33,336 bases of DNA. Source: Bacteroidales bacterium. Its GTDB lineage: Bacteria > Bacteroidota > Bacteroidia > Bacteroidales > VadinHA17. The notes beneath the pieces were generated by a model. The model saw only the letters and a list, made by a program, of their open reading frames with translations. It had not been told where the DNA came from and did not search any database. The position numbers and the translations under genes are program-made. The stretch is from positions 1-33,336 of the forward strand of contig JANTGF010000044.1 of the NCBI GenBank assembly GCA_024763075.1, written 5' to 3'. Positions 1 to 8,013 of the stretch are shown one piece after another (position 1 is the first letter of the stretch; every line of letters begins with the position of its first letter).

Positions 1-1
1 C

Positions 2-1495
2 GATGAGGATTTGTTGTATTTCAGCCAGCGCGGTGACTTTTATAAAAACCTGTTTTCAAAAAAGGTGAATTTTATGATCGGACGAAAAAGTAATTTTCAG
101 TTTGTTACTGATTTTGATCCGATGGAAACAAGCGGACATTACACTGAAGCAAATGCATATCAGTACACCCCTTTTGTGCCACAGGATATTGACGGACTGA
201 TGGAGCTGATGGGAGGGGATAAAGCTTTTGAAGACTGGCTGGATGCCTGTTTTGCTACTGAAACCGATCTTTCAAAGATCAATGTTCGGGATGTTACCGG
301 GTTGATCGGCCAGTATGCACATGGCAATGAACCAAGCCATCATATTGCATATTTGTATAACTATGCCGGTACTCCATGGAAAACACAAAAAATGGTGCGA
401 AAAATACTCTCCACTCTTTACACGGATAAGCAGGACGGAATTGACGGAAACGAAGATTGTGGACAAATGTCGGCCTGGTATGTGATGAGTGCCATGGGGA
501 TTTATGCCGTAACTCCGGGAATGGATTACTACGTAATTGGCAGTCCTGTTTTTGATAAGGTTACGATAAATCTTGAAAATGGCAGAAAATTTGAGATCAT
601 CGCCCGGAACAACAGCGAAGAAAATGTTTATATACAATCTGCCAGCCTGAATGATGCCCCCTGGCCGAAAACGTATCTAAACCATGAGGATATAATGAAA
701 GGTGGTGAAATTGTTTTTGAAATGGGAAACCGGCCAAACACCGATTGGGGAATAAAAAAAGAAAATCGTCCGTACTCTGCGAAAGAAAAATTCAAATATG
801 CCAAAGCACCCAACATTCAGTTTAAAGATATATTGTTTCTGAAAAGCAGGAAGGTAACTCTTTCCGGTGATGAACCCGGAGCCAGGATCTATTACACACT
901 GGATGGAGCAGAACCCACGGAAAAGTCTGTATCCTATACAAAACCGGTAAGGATAACAAAAACTTCCGTTTTAAGAACCCGGTCTTATGTTGATGGGGTT
1001 GCTCCTGGATATCCCATAACCATACAATTCATGAAAATTGATATGCTTGAAGCAGTGAATGTTTCCGGACTTAAACCCGGTATAAAGTTTATTTACAGGG
1101 AAGGGAAAGGTGTTTTAAATGCGCGGCATCAGGAAACTGCACCTGTACTGGATACCGGTGTGCTGAAAACTTTTAATGTGGATGCGATAAAAGATGACAG
1201 GCCTTTCGGATACCAGCTTGAAGGATATATCAAAGTTCCGGAAACCGGGGTTTACACCTTTTATCTTGAGGCAAATGACGGGGCCATTCTGTTTATAAAT
1301 GGTAAAGAAATTATTGATAACGATGGAGGTCACAGGGCACAGCGACTGGATTCTAAGATTGGGCTTAAAAAAGGATGGCATCCAATCAGGGTAGCATATT
1401 TCCAGCAGGGCCTGGCCAAAAGTCTGATTGTAACCTGGGAAGGACCGGGCGTTGGGCTTCAGGAGGTTTCAGAAGATGTGCTTTTTTATAAATAG
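2..1495 (+). CDS. GH92 alpha-mannosidase, C-terminal part (5' end outside window)
   Basis: This frame is open from the first bases (codons Asp-Glu-Asp-Leu-Leu), so the gene starts left of the window and the N-terminal domain and signal are missing. The visible part holds the end of the GH92 catalytic domain: GNEPSHH at about nt 323-343, which carries the family's catalytic-acid Glu, and GNEDCGQMSAWY near nt 443, a Ca/catalytic loop. An Ig-like CHB_HEX_C domain follows (YYTLDGAEPT, roughly nt 810-1050), then a PA14 domain (GVYTFYLEANDGAILFINGK, roughly nt 1190-1480) that probably binds glycan. GH92 enzymes are Ca-dependent exo-mannosidases acting on N-glycan or yeast mannan, usually in the periplasm or on the surface. 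The gene converges on the HAD gene. Family call is firm; linkage specificity cannot be read here. Confidence 0.93.
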   Translation, partial: DEDLLYFSQRGDFYKNLFSKKVNFMIGRKSNFQFVTDFDPMETSGHYTEANAYQYTPFVPQDIDGLMELMGGDKAFEDWLDACFATETDLSKINVRDVTGLIGQYAHGNEPSHHIAYLYNYAGTPWKTQKMVRKILSTLYTDKQDGIDGNEDCGQMSAWYVMSAMGIYAVTPGMDYYVIGSPVFDKVTINLENGRKFEIIARNNSEENVYIQSASLNDAPWPKTYLNHEDIMKGGEIVFEMGNRPNTDWGIKKENRPYSAKEKFKYAKAPNIQFKDILFLKSRKVTLSGDEPGARIYYTLDGAEPTEKSVSYTKPVRITKTSVLRTRSYVDGVAPGYPITIQFMKIDMLEAVNVSGLKPGIKFIYREGKGVLNARHQETAPVLDTGVLKTFNVDAIKDDRPFGYQLEGYIKVPETGVYTFYLEANDGAILFINGKEIIDNDGGHRAQRLDSKIGLKKGWHPIRVAYFQQGLAKSLIVTWEGPGVGLQEVSEDVLFYK

Positions 1496-1586
1496 AAAGT
1501 TATTATTGATTAACCGGTTCATCGTATTAAATGTTTGAATCAACAGAATTAACAAAAGGTGAAAGTCCCGTTCTTCTGAATTGCAA

Positions 1587-2255
1587 TTAGAGAGACTTCC
1601 TTAGTTTTAAAAGAGTCTCTATGGTGATTTCAGCAAGATCATTCACAACAAGGTCTGCCTTACTTACATTTTCTCTGGTGTTGGTCCCATTCAGCAATCC
1701 GATAACTTTCATTTTTGCACGTTTTGCAGCAATAATTCCGTTTTCAGAATCTTCAATTACAATACAATTATTTGGGCTGACTTTTCCTTTCCCGGCTGCT
1801 TTCAGGAATATATCGGGCTCCGGTTTTGACTTTATTCCTCCGGAGCCATTTACAATATGCCTGAAGTATTTTTTAAGGCAACTCAGTGAAAGGACTTTAT
1901 TCACAACTTTTTGAGAGCTTGAAGAAGCCAGCAAGAGCAATACTTTATTCTCAGAAAGAAGGTCTATCAGATCTGTTATACCATTTATAATTGGAAAAGG
2001 GTTAGAATTTTCCAGTTTTTGTATAAAACAGTTATTTTGAATTCTGACAAGGTTCTCAGCATTTTCATCCAGTTCAAATTTATCAATTATTTGTTTCCAC
2101 ATTTCAGACCCTGATATACCCATAAACCGGTCATGTTCTTTCTGTGTAAGTGAGATGTTCAGTTTACGGAACATCTCCCGCTCACACTCCTGATGGATGG
2201 GTTCACTGTTAACAATAACCCCGTCCATATCGAAAATTACAACAAAATTATTCAT
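1587..2255 (-). CDS. HAD-superfamily hydrolase, beta-phosphoglucomutase/phosphatase-like
   Basis: A 222-residue protein, the usual length of HAD subfamily I enzymes with a small helical cap. Motif I is FDMDGVIVNSEP with nucleophile Asp9 and acid/base Asp11. Motif II is the serine run in LLLASSSSQK, motif III the Lys in KSKPEPDIF, and motif IV is VIEDSENGI. The Glu-Asp pair with a conserved SENG loop resembles beta-phosphoglucomutase and the 2-deoxyglucose-6-phosphatase group. It begins 26 bp after the GH31 stop on the same strand, so the two are probably cotranscribed, which would fit processing of a sugar phosphate derived from the released sugar. No signal peptide, so cytoplasmic. Substrate is not determinable from sequence alone. 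Confidence 0.85.
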   Translation of the reverse strand: MNNFVVIFDMDGVIVNSEPIHQECEREMFRKLNISLTQKEHDRFMGISGSEMWKQIIDKFELDENAENLVRIQNNCFIQKLENSNPFPIINGITDLIDLLSENKVLLLLASSSSQKVVNKVLSLSCLKKYFRHIVNGSGGIKSKPEPDIFLKAAGKGKVSPNNCIVIEDSENGIIAAKRAKMKVIGLLNGTNTRENVSKADLVVNDLAEITIETLLKLRKSL

Positions 2256-2281
2256 TTTATGTGTTTATAAGTTTCGGATAG

Positions 2282-5089
2282 CTAAAACCTTACAGCAAGT
2301 TCCTTACCCGAATAAACCACAGTTTTATCCGGTTTCAATTCAGGTTCTATACCGGTTCCATGGTTTTTGTCCACCAGTACAATATGAATAGTCCGCTGTT
2401 TCAACATTCCCGGGAATTCTCCCTCGCGTTTTCCGATGGTTAGTTTCCTGGCTTTGTCATTCCATTTCATTAAAATGGTGGCATAGGCACCTTTCTCATA
2501 GTTATAATTGTCATTTTCGTCTTCATAAAGTGTAAATTCGGCATCAGCGCCCGGGTATATCCGGACCTCAAGAGGGTCTGCTTTTTTCTCTTCAGCATAT
2601 TGAAGATCCGGTCCCAAAGGAACAATGGATCCCGCTTTTACAAAGAGCGGCATTATATCAATGGGAGCAGGAGTGTTGGTGTTCTGTCCGCCTTTAAAAA
2701 ATTCACCTGTCCAGAAATTGTACCACCCCAAAGATTCCGGCAGATAAACAGAAACGGATTTTGCAGGCGGAATCTTCTGCTCATTCTGAGCTTTCGATTC
2801 ATCAGGTTTTATCCATGCAAGTTTGGTAATGGCCCCTCCGAGTGTTTGATAATACTCCATTTTAACAGGGTACTTTTTCCCTGCTTGCAATCTGATTTTT
2901 CCCATATTTACTGTTACCCCGTGATCTGTCCAGTTATCAATGATCAGTTGATTGTTCACCCAAACCCTTATGCCGTCATTTGATGTGGTAACAAAGGTAT
3001 ATTCCCCGTTTTCTTCAGCCAGAATTTCTCCTGTAAACCGAATGCTGTAGTAATGCTGATGGATTTCTTTTGGCCTGGATTTTCCGTCATTCCAATCAAA
3101 ATCCGGTTTTGATTCCAATCTTTTTGTAACCAAAGTGTCAAAATTCTGTCCGTTATAAAATTCCGTAGTCAGCCCTCCTTTTTCACCATCAGCAGAAAAG
3201 AGATTTGCTGCAGGAATCACATTTCCGATAAAAGTGTGTTCAAAGTACATTTTTTCTGTGACAGGTGTTACAAGAAAAGCCGGCCCGAACATATATTCGT
3301 TATCAATTATATGTACTTGAGGATCATTGTTGAAATCAAAGGACAAACCACGCATCAGGGTATAATTATTGTCTGTAATCTGCCATGCCATTGAATAAAT
3401 ATAGGGCATCAAACGATACCGGAGTTTGTCAAATTTCACCTGAGTATCGTATGACCAGGATCCTTTTTCTCCAAAATTCCATACTTCCCGGGGAGTTCCG
3501 GTTCCATGTGAACGAAAGATGGGACAAAATACCCCGAACTGATACCAGCGTGTGTATAGCTCACGGTAGGCATCATCTTTACAGCCCAGTGCATTGTTTG
3601 GTATAAATGCTCCGATATCCGTTGTCCAGTAAGGAATACCTGTATAACAAAAGTTTATCCCGGCCGATATTTGTTTTCGTAACACATCCCAGGTAGCAAT
3701 AATATCCCCCGACCAGGTAATGCTTCCATACCTCTGTTGACCGGCATATGCAGAACGGGTTAGAATGCATACCCGTTTTTGATCAGTGGTTTTCCGCTGG
3801 CTTTCATAAACACCTTTTGTGGTCATCAATGCATAGGAGTTCAGGTATCTTGCCCAGCTGCCGGCTGCATGGTCATTCAGTTTTTTAGCATTTTCTGCAA
3901 TTTCATCCGGAGTGTCTCCGGTAAATTCAGGCTCAGTGGCATCCATCCACCAGCTGTCTACGCCGATGGAAAAAAGATTTTTATTCAACCATTTCCAGTA
4001 AAGCTTACGGGCAGCGGGATTGTAAGCATCGTAAATTGAGCCTTTTTCCCCGTTTTTCAGATTACAGATAAATCCGTTTGCATACATATCTTTATAAACG
4101 CCGGTTATGGTATCAAATCGTGGCCATACAGAAATGGCATAATGAACATTCATTGCATGAATTTCTTTAAGCATTTCCTTTGGATCAGGAAAAATATCCC
4201 GGTCAAAGTCCATGGCGTTCCATCCCAGATTTCCCCAATACTGCCAGTCCTGTACAATTACATCAAGTGGTACTTTTCTTTTCCGGAATTCCTTTACGGT
4301 ACCAATGATATCCTCCTGGGTTTTGTAACGCTCTTTGCTTTGCCAGAAACCATAAGCCCATTTTCCAAACATGGGAACTTCCCCGGTTAACTTTCGATAA
4401 CCTGAAATTACTTCATCCGTATTTTCTCCATTTATAAAATAATAGTCAATGGCATCACCAACTTCAGACCACAGGAACATGCCTGACTCATCATCCTTAA
4501 ATTTTGTTTTGGAATAATTTTCCCATAAGATCCCGTAATTATTTGAAGAAACCAGTACCGGCACAGCGGCAATTTTGTTTTCCTGAACCAGTGTAACCTG
4601 ATGTCCCCGGTAATTCATGATCCCATCCTGATGCTGACCCAGTCCGTAAATTGCTTCATCCCGAAAGAGAAGAAAATTTTGTCTGACATGAAATGCTTTT
4701 TCTTCATCCATATCTGTTTTTTCAAACGCATTTCCATTCTCCGTCAGCTTCAAACCTCCGGATTTATCGTAAAAAGAAATGTTGGTTGTGCTGATATCAT
4801 ATTTAAGGGTAATATCCCGGGTGGTCAGCGAAACAGTTCTGTCTGTTTGTTCAAAACTCCAGTAAGTATCCTGTTTTGAATTCTTCAGTACCATCAGGCT
4901 TTCCCGGGCAGGGTATTTTACATCGGAGGCATGAATAACCTGGATAACGGCATCTGACCATACGATCAGTTTAACTACACCCGCTTTTGTTTTTATTACT
5001 AATTCATTCCCGTTGCGTGTAATTTCCGGTTGCATTGAGTTACAACTGAAGAGGAGGGAAGCAAATAAAATAATGAGGATTCGTTGCAT
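2282..5089 (-). CDS. GH31 alpha-glycosidase lipoprotein with inserted PA14 domain
   Basis: A 935-residue secreted enzyme. The N-terminus is a lipoprotein signal with lipobox LLFSC (Cys16), so it should be anchored in the periplasm or on the surface. An N-terminal beta-sandwich (about 20-235) precedes the GH31 barrel (about 240-600), with nucleophile Asp383 in WWMDATEPE and probable acid/base Asp462 in ITWSGDIIATW. The proximal C-terminal beta-domain is split: FLVTPVTEK (about 605-613) and VSVYLPESLGWYNFWTG (about 779-795) are normally near-contiguous in GH31, but here about 165 residues containing a PA14 domain (LAEENGEYTF, NDGIRVWVNN) lie between them. GH31 enzymes release alpha-glucose or alpha-xylose from non-reducing ends; alpha-xylosidase is a reasonable guess, unproven. 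First gene of a minus-strand pair with the HAD gene. Confidence 0.92.
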   Translation of the reverse strand: MQRILIILFASLLFSCNSMQPEITRNGNELVIKTKAGVVKLIVWSDAVIQVIHASDVKYPARESLMVLKNSKQDTYWSFEQTDRTVSLTTRDITLKYDISTTNISFYDKSGGLKLTENGNAFEKTDMDEEKAFHVRQNFLLFRDEAIYGLGQHQDGIMNYRGHQVTLVQENKIAAVPVLVSSNNYGILWENYSKTKFKDDESGMFLWSEVGDAIDYYFINGENTDEVISGYRKLTGEVPMFGKWAYGFWQSKERYKTQEDIIGTVKEFRKRKVPLDVIVQDWQYWGNLGWNAMDFDRDIFPDPKEMLKEIHAMNVHYAISVWPRFDTITGVYKDMYANGFICNLKNGEKGSIYDAYNPAARKLYWKWLNKNLFSIGVDSWWMDATEPEFTGDTPDEIAENAKKLNDHAAGSWARYLNSYALMTTKGVYESQRKTTDQKRVCILTRSAYAGQQRYGSITWSGDIIATWDVLRKQISAGINFCYTGIPYWTTDIGAFIPNNALGCKDDAYRELYTRWYQFGVFCPIFRSHGTGTPREVWNFGEKGSWSYDTQVKFDKLRYRLMPYIYSMAWQITDNNYTLMRGLSFDFNNDPQVHIIDNEYMFGPAFLVTPVTEKMYFEHTFIGNVIPAANLFSADGEKGGLTTEFYNGQNFDTLVTKRLESKPDFDWNDGKSRPKEIHQHYYSIRFTGEILAEENGEYTFVTTSNDGIRVWVNNQLIIDNWTDHGVTVNMGKIRLQAGKKYPVKMEYYQTLGGAITKLAWIKPDESKAQNEQKIPPAKSVSVYLPESLGWYNFWTGEFFKGGQNTNTPAPIDIMPLFVKAGSIVPLGPDLQYAEEKKADPLEVRIYPGADAEFTLYEDENDNYNYEKGAYATILMKWNDKARKLTIGKREGEFPGMLKQRTIHIVLVDKNHGTGIEPELKPDKTVVYSGKELAVRF

Positions 5090-5402
5090 AATAATAGAGG
5101 TGTTTGGTGCATTAAAAAAAGCAATAATAAAACCTGAGAAAAAATTTCAGGGTCCGTGTTAAGCGCATTGAAGTCAAGGAATATAGATTATGAGTAAAAC
5201 CAGGTTCACCCGTATAAATCACTTTGAGTTAATTACCAAAAATGATTGTTCCATTGCCGGAGAATCTGCTGCAATTTAACTCATTATTTATAATTTGTTC
5301 GGATCATGATGAAAAGTATATCCGATGGTCCATTCAAAAATATTAAAAAAATAACTATTAACTGATTCTTTTTGTCTTTTTATTATTTATTAGCTTTGGG
5401 GT
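5090..5402. other. Divergent intergenic region between GH31 and histidine kinase
   Basis: 313 bp without a credible gene. It must hold promoters for GH31 (minus) and the kinase (plus). Only the plus-strand TAnnTTTG-like box near 5391 is a reasonable match; no clear minus-strand promoter or riboswitch was seen. Confidence 0.5.
5371..5398 (+). promoter_or_regulatory. Candidate Bacteroidota sigma70-type promoter for the histidine kinase
   Basis: TAGCTTTG at 5391-5398 matches the Bacteroidota -7 consensus TAnnTTTG, and TTTG at 5371-5374 could be the -33 element. The 16-bp spacing is slightly short. The box ends 4 bp before the ATG, so a transcript from it would be leaderless or nearly so. Confidence 0.35.
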
Positions 5403-6467
5403 ATGATATTTTCCAGATTCTTAAAATATCCTACACCTGGACAGGTTGTATGGTTTACAGTACTTGCCAATTCTTTTATTCTCATTTGTGTTTTGATATT
5501 GGCAAAAGTTCTTCTTGTAAGAGATTTTCCAGTATCTCTGATATTTTTTATTCCATTGATTGTGGCAATACCTGCCTGGTATATAATATCCCTTGCGTTG
5601 GAACGGTTTATTTATCGCAGGATTAAAGTTATTTATAAAACCATTTCAAATATGAAAGGTACAGGGGTACAAAAAATTGGCAGGGAAAATCTTAATGCGG
5701 ATATCATTGGTGATGTGGAGAAGGAAGTATATGACTGGACCGCCGTTAAAAGTAAGGAAATTGAAGATCTGAAAAAACTTGGGGAATTCAGAAGAGAATT
5801 TCTTGGTAATGTTTCTCATGAGTTGAAAACCCCCGTTTTTAATATTCAGGGGTATATTGAAAGTCTGATTTCCGGTGGATTGAAGGATGAAAATATAAAT
5901 ATGAAATACCTGAAACGCGCAGGTAGTAATGTGGACCGGCTGGCAAAAATCCTCAGTGATCTTGAGATGATCTCACTATTGGAAAGCAATGTTTTCAAGC
6001 TGGATATGAAGCGATTCATTTTAAATGACCTGGTAATGGACGTTTTGGATGATTTAAGAGTTATGGCTGAAAAATCTGGCATCACGCTGGGTTTGAAGCA
6101 AGGAATTATTCGTGATATTTTTGTAATTGCAGACAGAGAGAAAATCAGGGAGGTTTTAATAAATCTGATCACAAATTCTATTAAATATGGGAAAACAGGA
6201 GGGGAAACCCTGATTGGGTATTATGATATGGATAAAAATATCCTGGTTGAGATCTCAGATAATGGTATTGGAATTGATAAAGAGTATTTGCCCAGGTTGT
6301 TTGAAAGGTTTTTTATGGTTGATAAGGCCCGTTCTAAAGAAAGGGGAGGTACCGGACTGGGATTGTCAATTGTGAAACATATTATCGAAGCTCATCAACA
6401 GAATATAAATGTCAGGAGTACACCGGGACTGGGTTCCACCTTTGGTTTTACGCTGAGAAAAGGATGA
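5403..6467 (+). CDS. PhoR-like membrane sensor histidine kinase, no adjacent response regulator
   Basis: 354 residues. Two membrane segments (about 15-40 and 43-68) are separated by only a few residues, so there is no periplasmic sensor domain. A charged linker leads to HisKA with phospho-acceptor His139 in FLGNVSHELKTPVF. The HATPase_c domain follows, with N-box NLITNSIKYGK, G1 box ISDNGIGID, F-box LFERFF and G2 box GGTGLGLSIVKH. This matches the PhoR/WalK type common in Bacteroidota. Such kinases usually lie beside an OmpR-family regulator, but the neighbours are GH31 (divergent) and galM, so its partner is elsewhere. The ATG at 5403 is the only sensible start for the first membrane helix. 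Confidence 0.9.
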   Translation: MIFSRFLKYPTPGQVVWFTVLANSFILICVLILAKVLLVRDFPVSLIFFIPLIVAIPAWYIISLALERFIYRRIKVIYKTISNMKGTGVQKIGRENLNADIIGDVEKEVYDWTAVKSKEIEDLKKLGEFRREFLGNVSHELKTPVFNIQGYIESLISGGLKDENINMKYLKRAGSNVDRLAKILSDLEMISLLESNVFKLDMKRFILNDLVMDVLDDLRVMAEKSGITLGLKQGIIRDIFVIADREKIREVLINLITNSIKYGKTGGETLIGYYDMDKNILVEISDNGIGIDKEYLPRLFERFFMVDKARSKERGGTGLGLSIVKHIIEAHQQNINVRSTPGLGSTFGFTLRKG

Positions 6468-6851
6468 GGGGTGGGATAATTTGAAAATTTGAAAGTTGTT
6501 TGATTTGAAAATGGAGTGATAATTCTGGAGCATAAATTGTTTGCTGGCTGAGTATGTCGAAGCCAGCTTCCCGGAATGCATAGCCGGAAGAAACAAAGTT
6601 AATGACAGGGGAATGCTTGTTTCCCCTGAAGAATAGTGTTAAATGCTATTGAGCTATAGGTATTTCTTCATGGCCTGTGCATATTGAAAATACCTGGAAG
6701 TTTCATCTGTGTTAATATGTTGAAAACTATACTTCCGGAACTCCTTTTATTTTTATAATTTTAAGGTCTTATATCATAATGAACAAATGCCTGATTATTA
6801 TGGTATTTTCTGATTGGTATCAGGTGAATATTCAAAATAATAAAAGAGAAA
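6468..6851. other. Intergenic region with one hairpin
   Basis: 384 bp with no supported gene. Just after the kinase stop is a short AT-rich run with repeated ATTTGAAAAT-like words (6479-6512). A perfect 8-bp stem, CAGGGGAA at 6606-6613 paired with TTCCCCTG at 6621-6628 with a 7-base loop, has no following T-run, so it is not a classic terminator. The promoter of galM is probably near the right end, but no consensus box was recognised. Confidence 0.5.
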
Positions 6852-7997
6852 ATGAAATTCAGATTTGTATCCCCGGCTTTTATAAGCCTGATTGTAGCAG
6901 TAGTGGTTTTTTCCTGTGGTTCCGGTAAACAAAATAATAACCAGACAAAATCTAAGGGTAAGATGAAAGTTGAATCAAAAGTATTTGGAAATGTGGATGG
7001 TAAAGAAGTGTATTTATTTACCCTGCAGAATAATAAGGGCATGAGTGTGAGTATTACGAATTACGGTGGAATAATTACCGCTGTTTATACTCCCGGTAAG
7101 AATGGTAAATCAGAAGATGTGGTGCTGGGATTTGATAATCTTCAGTCATATCTGGATGGACATCCTTATTTTGGAGCATTGGTTGGCCGTTATGGTAACC
7201 GTATTGCAAAAGGGAAATTTGTGTTGGACGGACATGAATATACGCTAGCAGTAAATAACGGAGAAAATCATTTGCATGGCGGTCTTGTTGGCTTCGATAA
7301 AAAGGTGTGGGAGGCTGAACCATTTCAAAAAGACAATGAGGCCGGACTGAAACTGCATTACCTGAGCAAGGACATGGAAGAGGGATATCCGGGGAACCTG
7401 GATGTTCATGTGACCTACACTCTTTCAGATATGAACGAGCTAAAAATTGAATACAGTGCAACTACAGATAAACCAACACCTGTAAACCTTACATCACATA
7501 GTTATTTTAACCTGACAGGAGGTGAAGAAAATGTAATGAATCATGAGGTGGAAATAAATGCCAACCGGTACGTGGTAGTGAATGAATCACTTATCCCAAC
7601 TGGGGAACTCAGGGCCAGTTCCGGTACTCCGATGGATTTTAGCAAAATGCAAAGCATCGGCAGCAGGTACAGCCAGGTAGATGGAGGTTACGATCACTGC
7701 TATGTACTGAATAAGGATAGCAATGAGCTTAGTCTTGCTGCCAAAGTGGTAGAACCCCAAAGCGGAAGAACCATGGAGGTCTGGACCACTGAACCTGGCG
7801 TACAATTTTATACGGGAAATTTCCTGGATGGAACTTTAACGGGAATGAATGGCGTAGTATATAAAAAGAATTATGGGTTTTGCTTTGAAGCACAACATTT
7901 CCCGGACTCTCCGAATCAACCGGATTTCCCCTCTTCAATTTTAAAACCCGGAGAAACTTATAAGCAAACAACTCTTTATAAATTTTCTGTACAATAA
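6852..7997 (+). CDS. galM: Aldose 1-epimerase (mutarotase), lipoprotein
   Basis: 381 residues with a lipoprotein signal (VVVFSCGSG, Cys22), so this mutarotase acts in the periplasm or at the surface rather than in the cytoplasm. It interconverts alpha and beta anomers of glucose, galactose or xylose. The catalytic set of the family is visible: Arg113 in GRYGNRIAKG, His140 in NGENHLHGG, His216 in TSHSYFNLTG, Asp281 in YDHCYVL and the catalytic base Glu346 in CFEAQHFPDSPN. Length is slightly above the usual 340-350 because of the signal and linker. Start ATG at 6852 gives the lipoprotein signal directly. It is 16 bp upstream of the 925-residue gene, so the two probably form an operon. Confidence 0.95.
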   Translation: MKFRFVSPAFISLIVAVVVFSCGSGKQNNNQTKSKGKMKVESKVFGNVDGKEVYLFTLQNNKGMSVSITNYGGIITAVYTPGKNGKSEDVVLGFDNLQSYLDGHPYFGALVGRYGNRIAKGKFVLDGHEYTLAVNNGENHLHGGLVGFDKKVWEAEPFQKDNEAGLKLHYLSKDMEEGYPGNLDVHVTYTLSDMNELKIEYSATTDKPTPVNLTSHSYFNLTGGEENVMNHEVEINANRYVVVNESLIPTGELRASSGTPMDFSKMQSIGSRYSQVDGGYDHCYVLNKDSNELSLAAKVVEPQSGRTMEVWTTEPGVQFYTGNFLDGTLTGMNGVVYKKNYGFCFEAQHFPDSPNQPDFPSSILKPGETYKQTTLYKFSVQ

Positions 7998-8013
7998 TTA
8001 CTGATTACATTTT

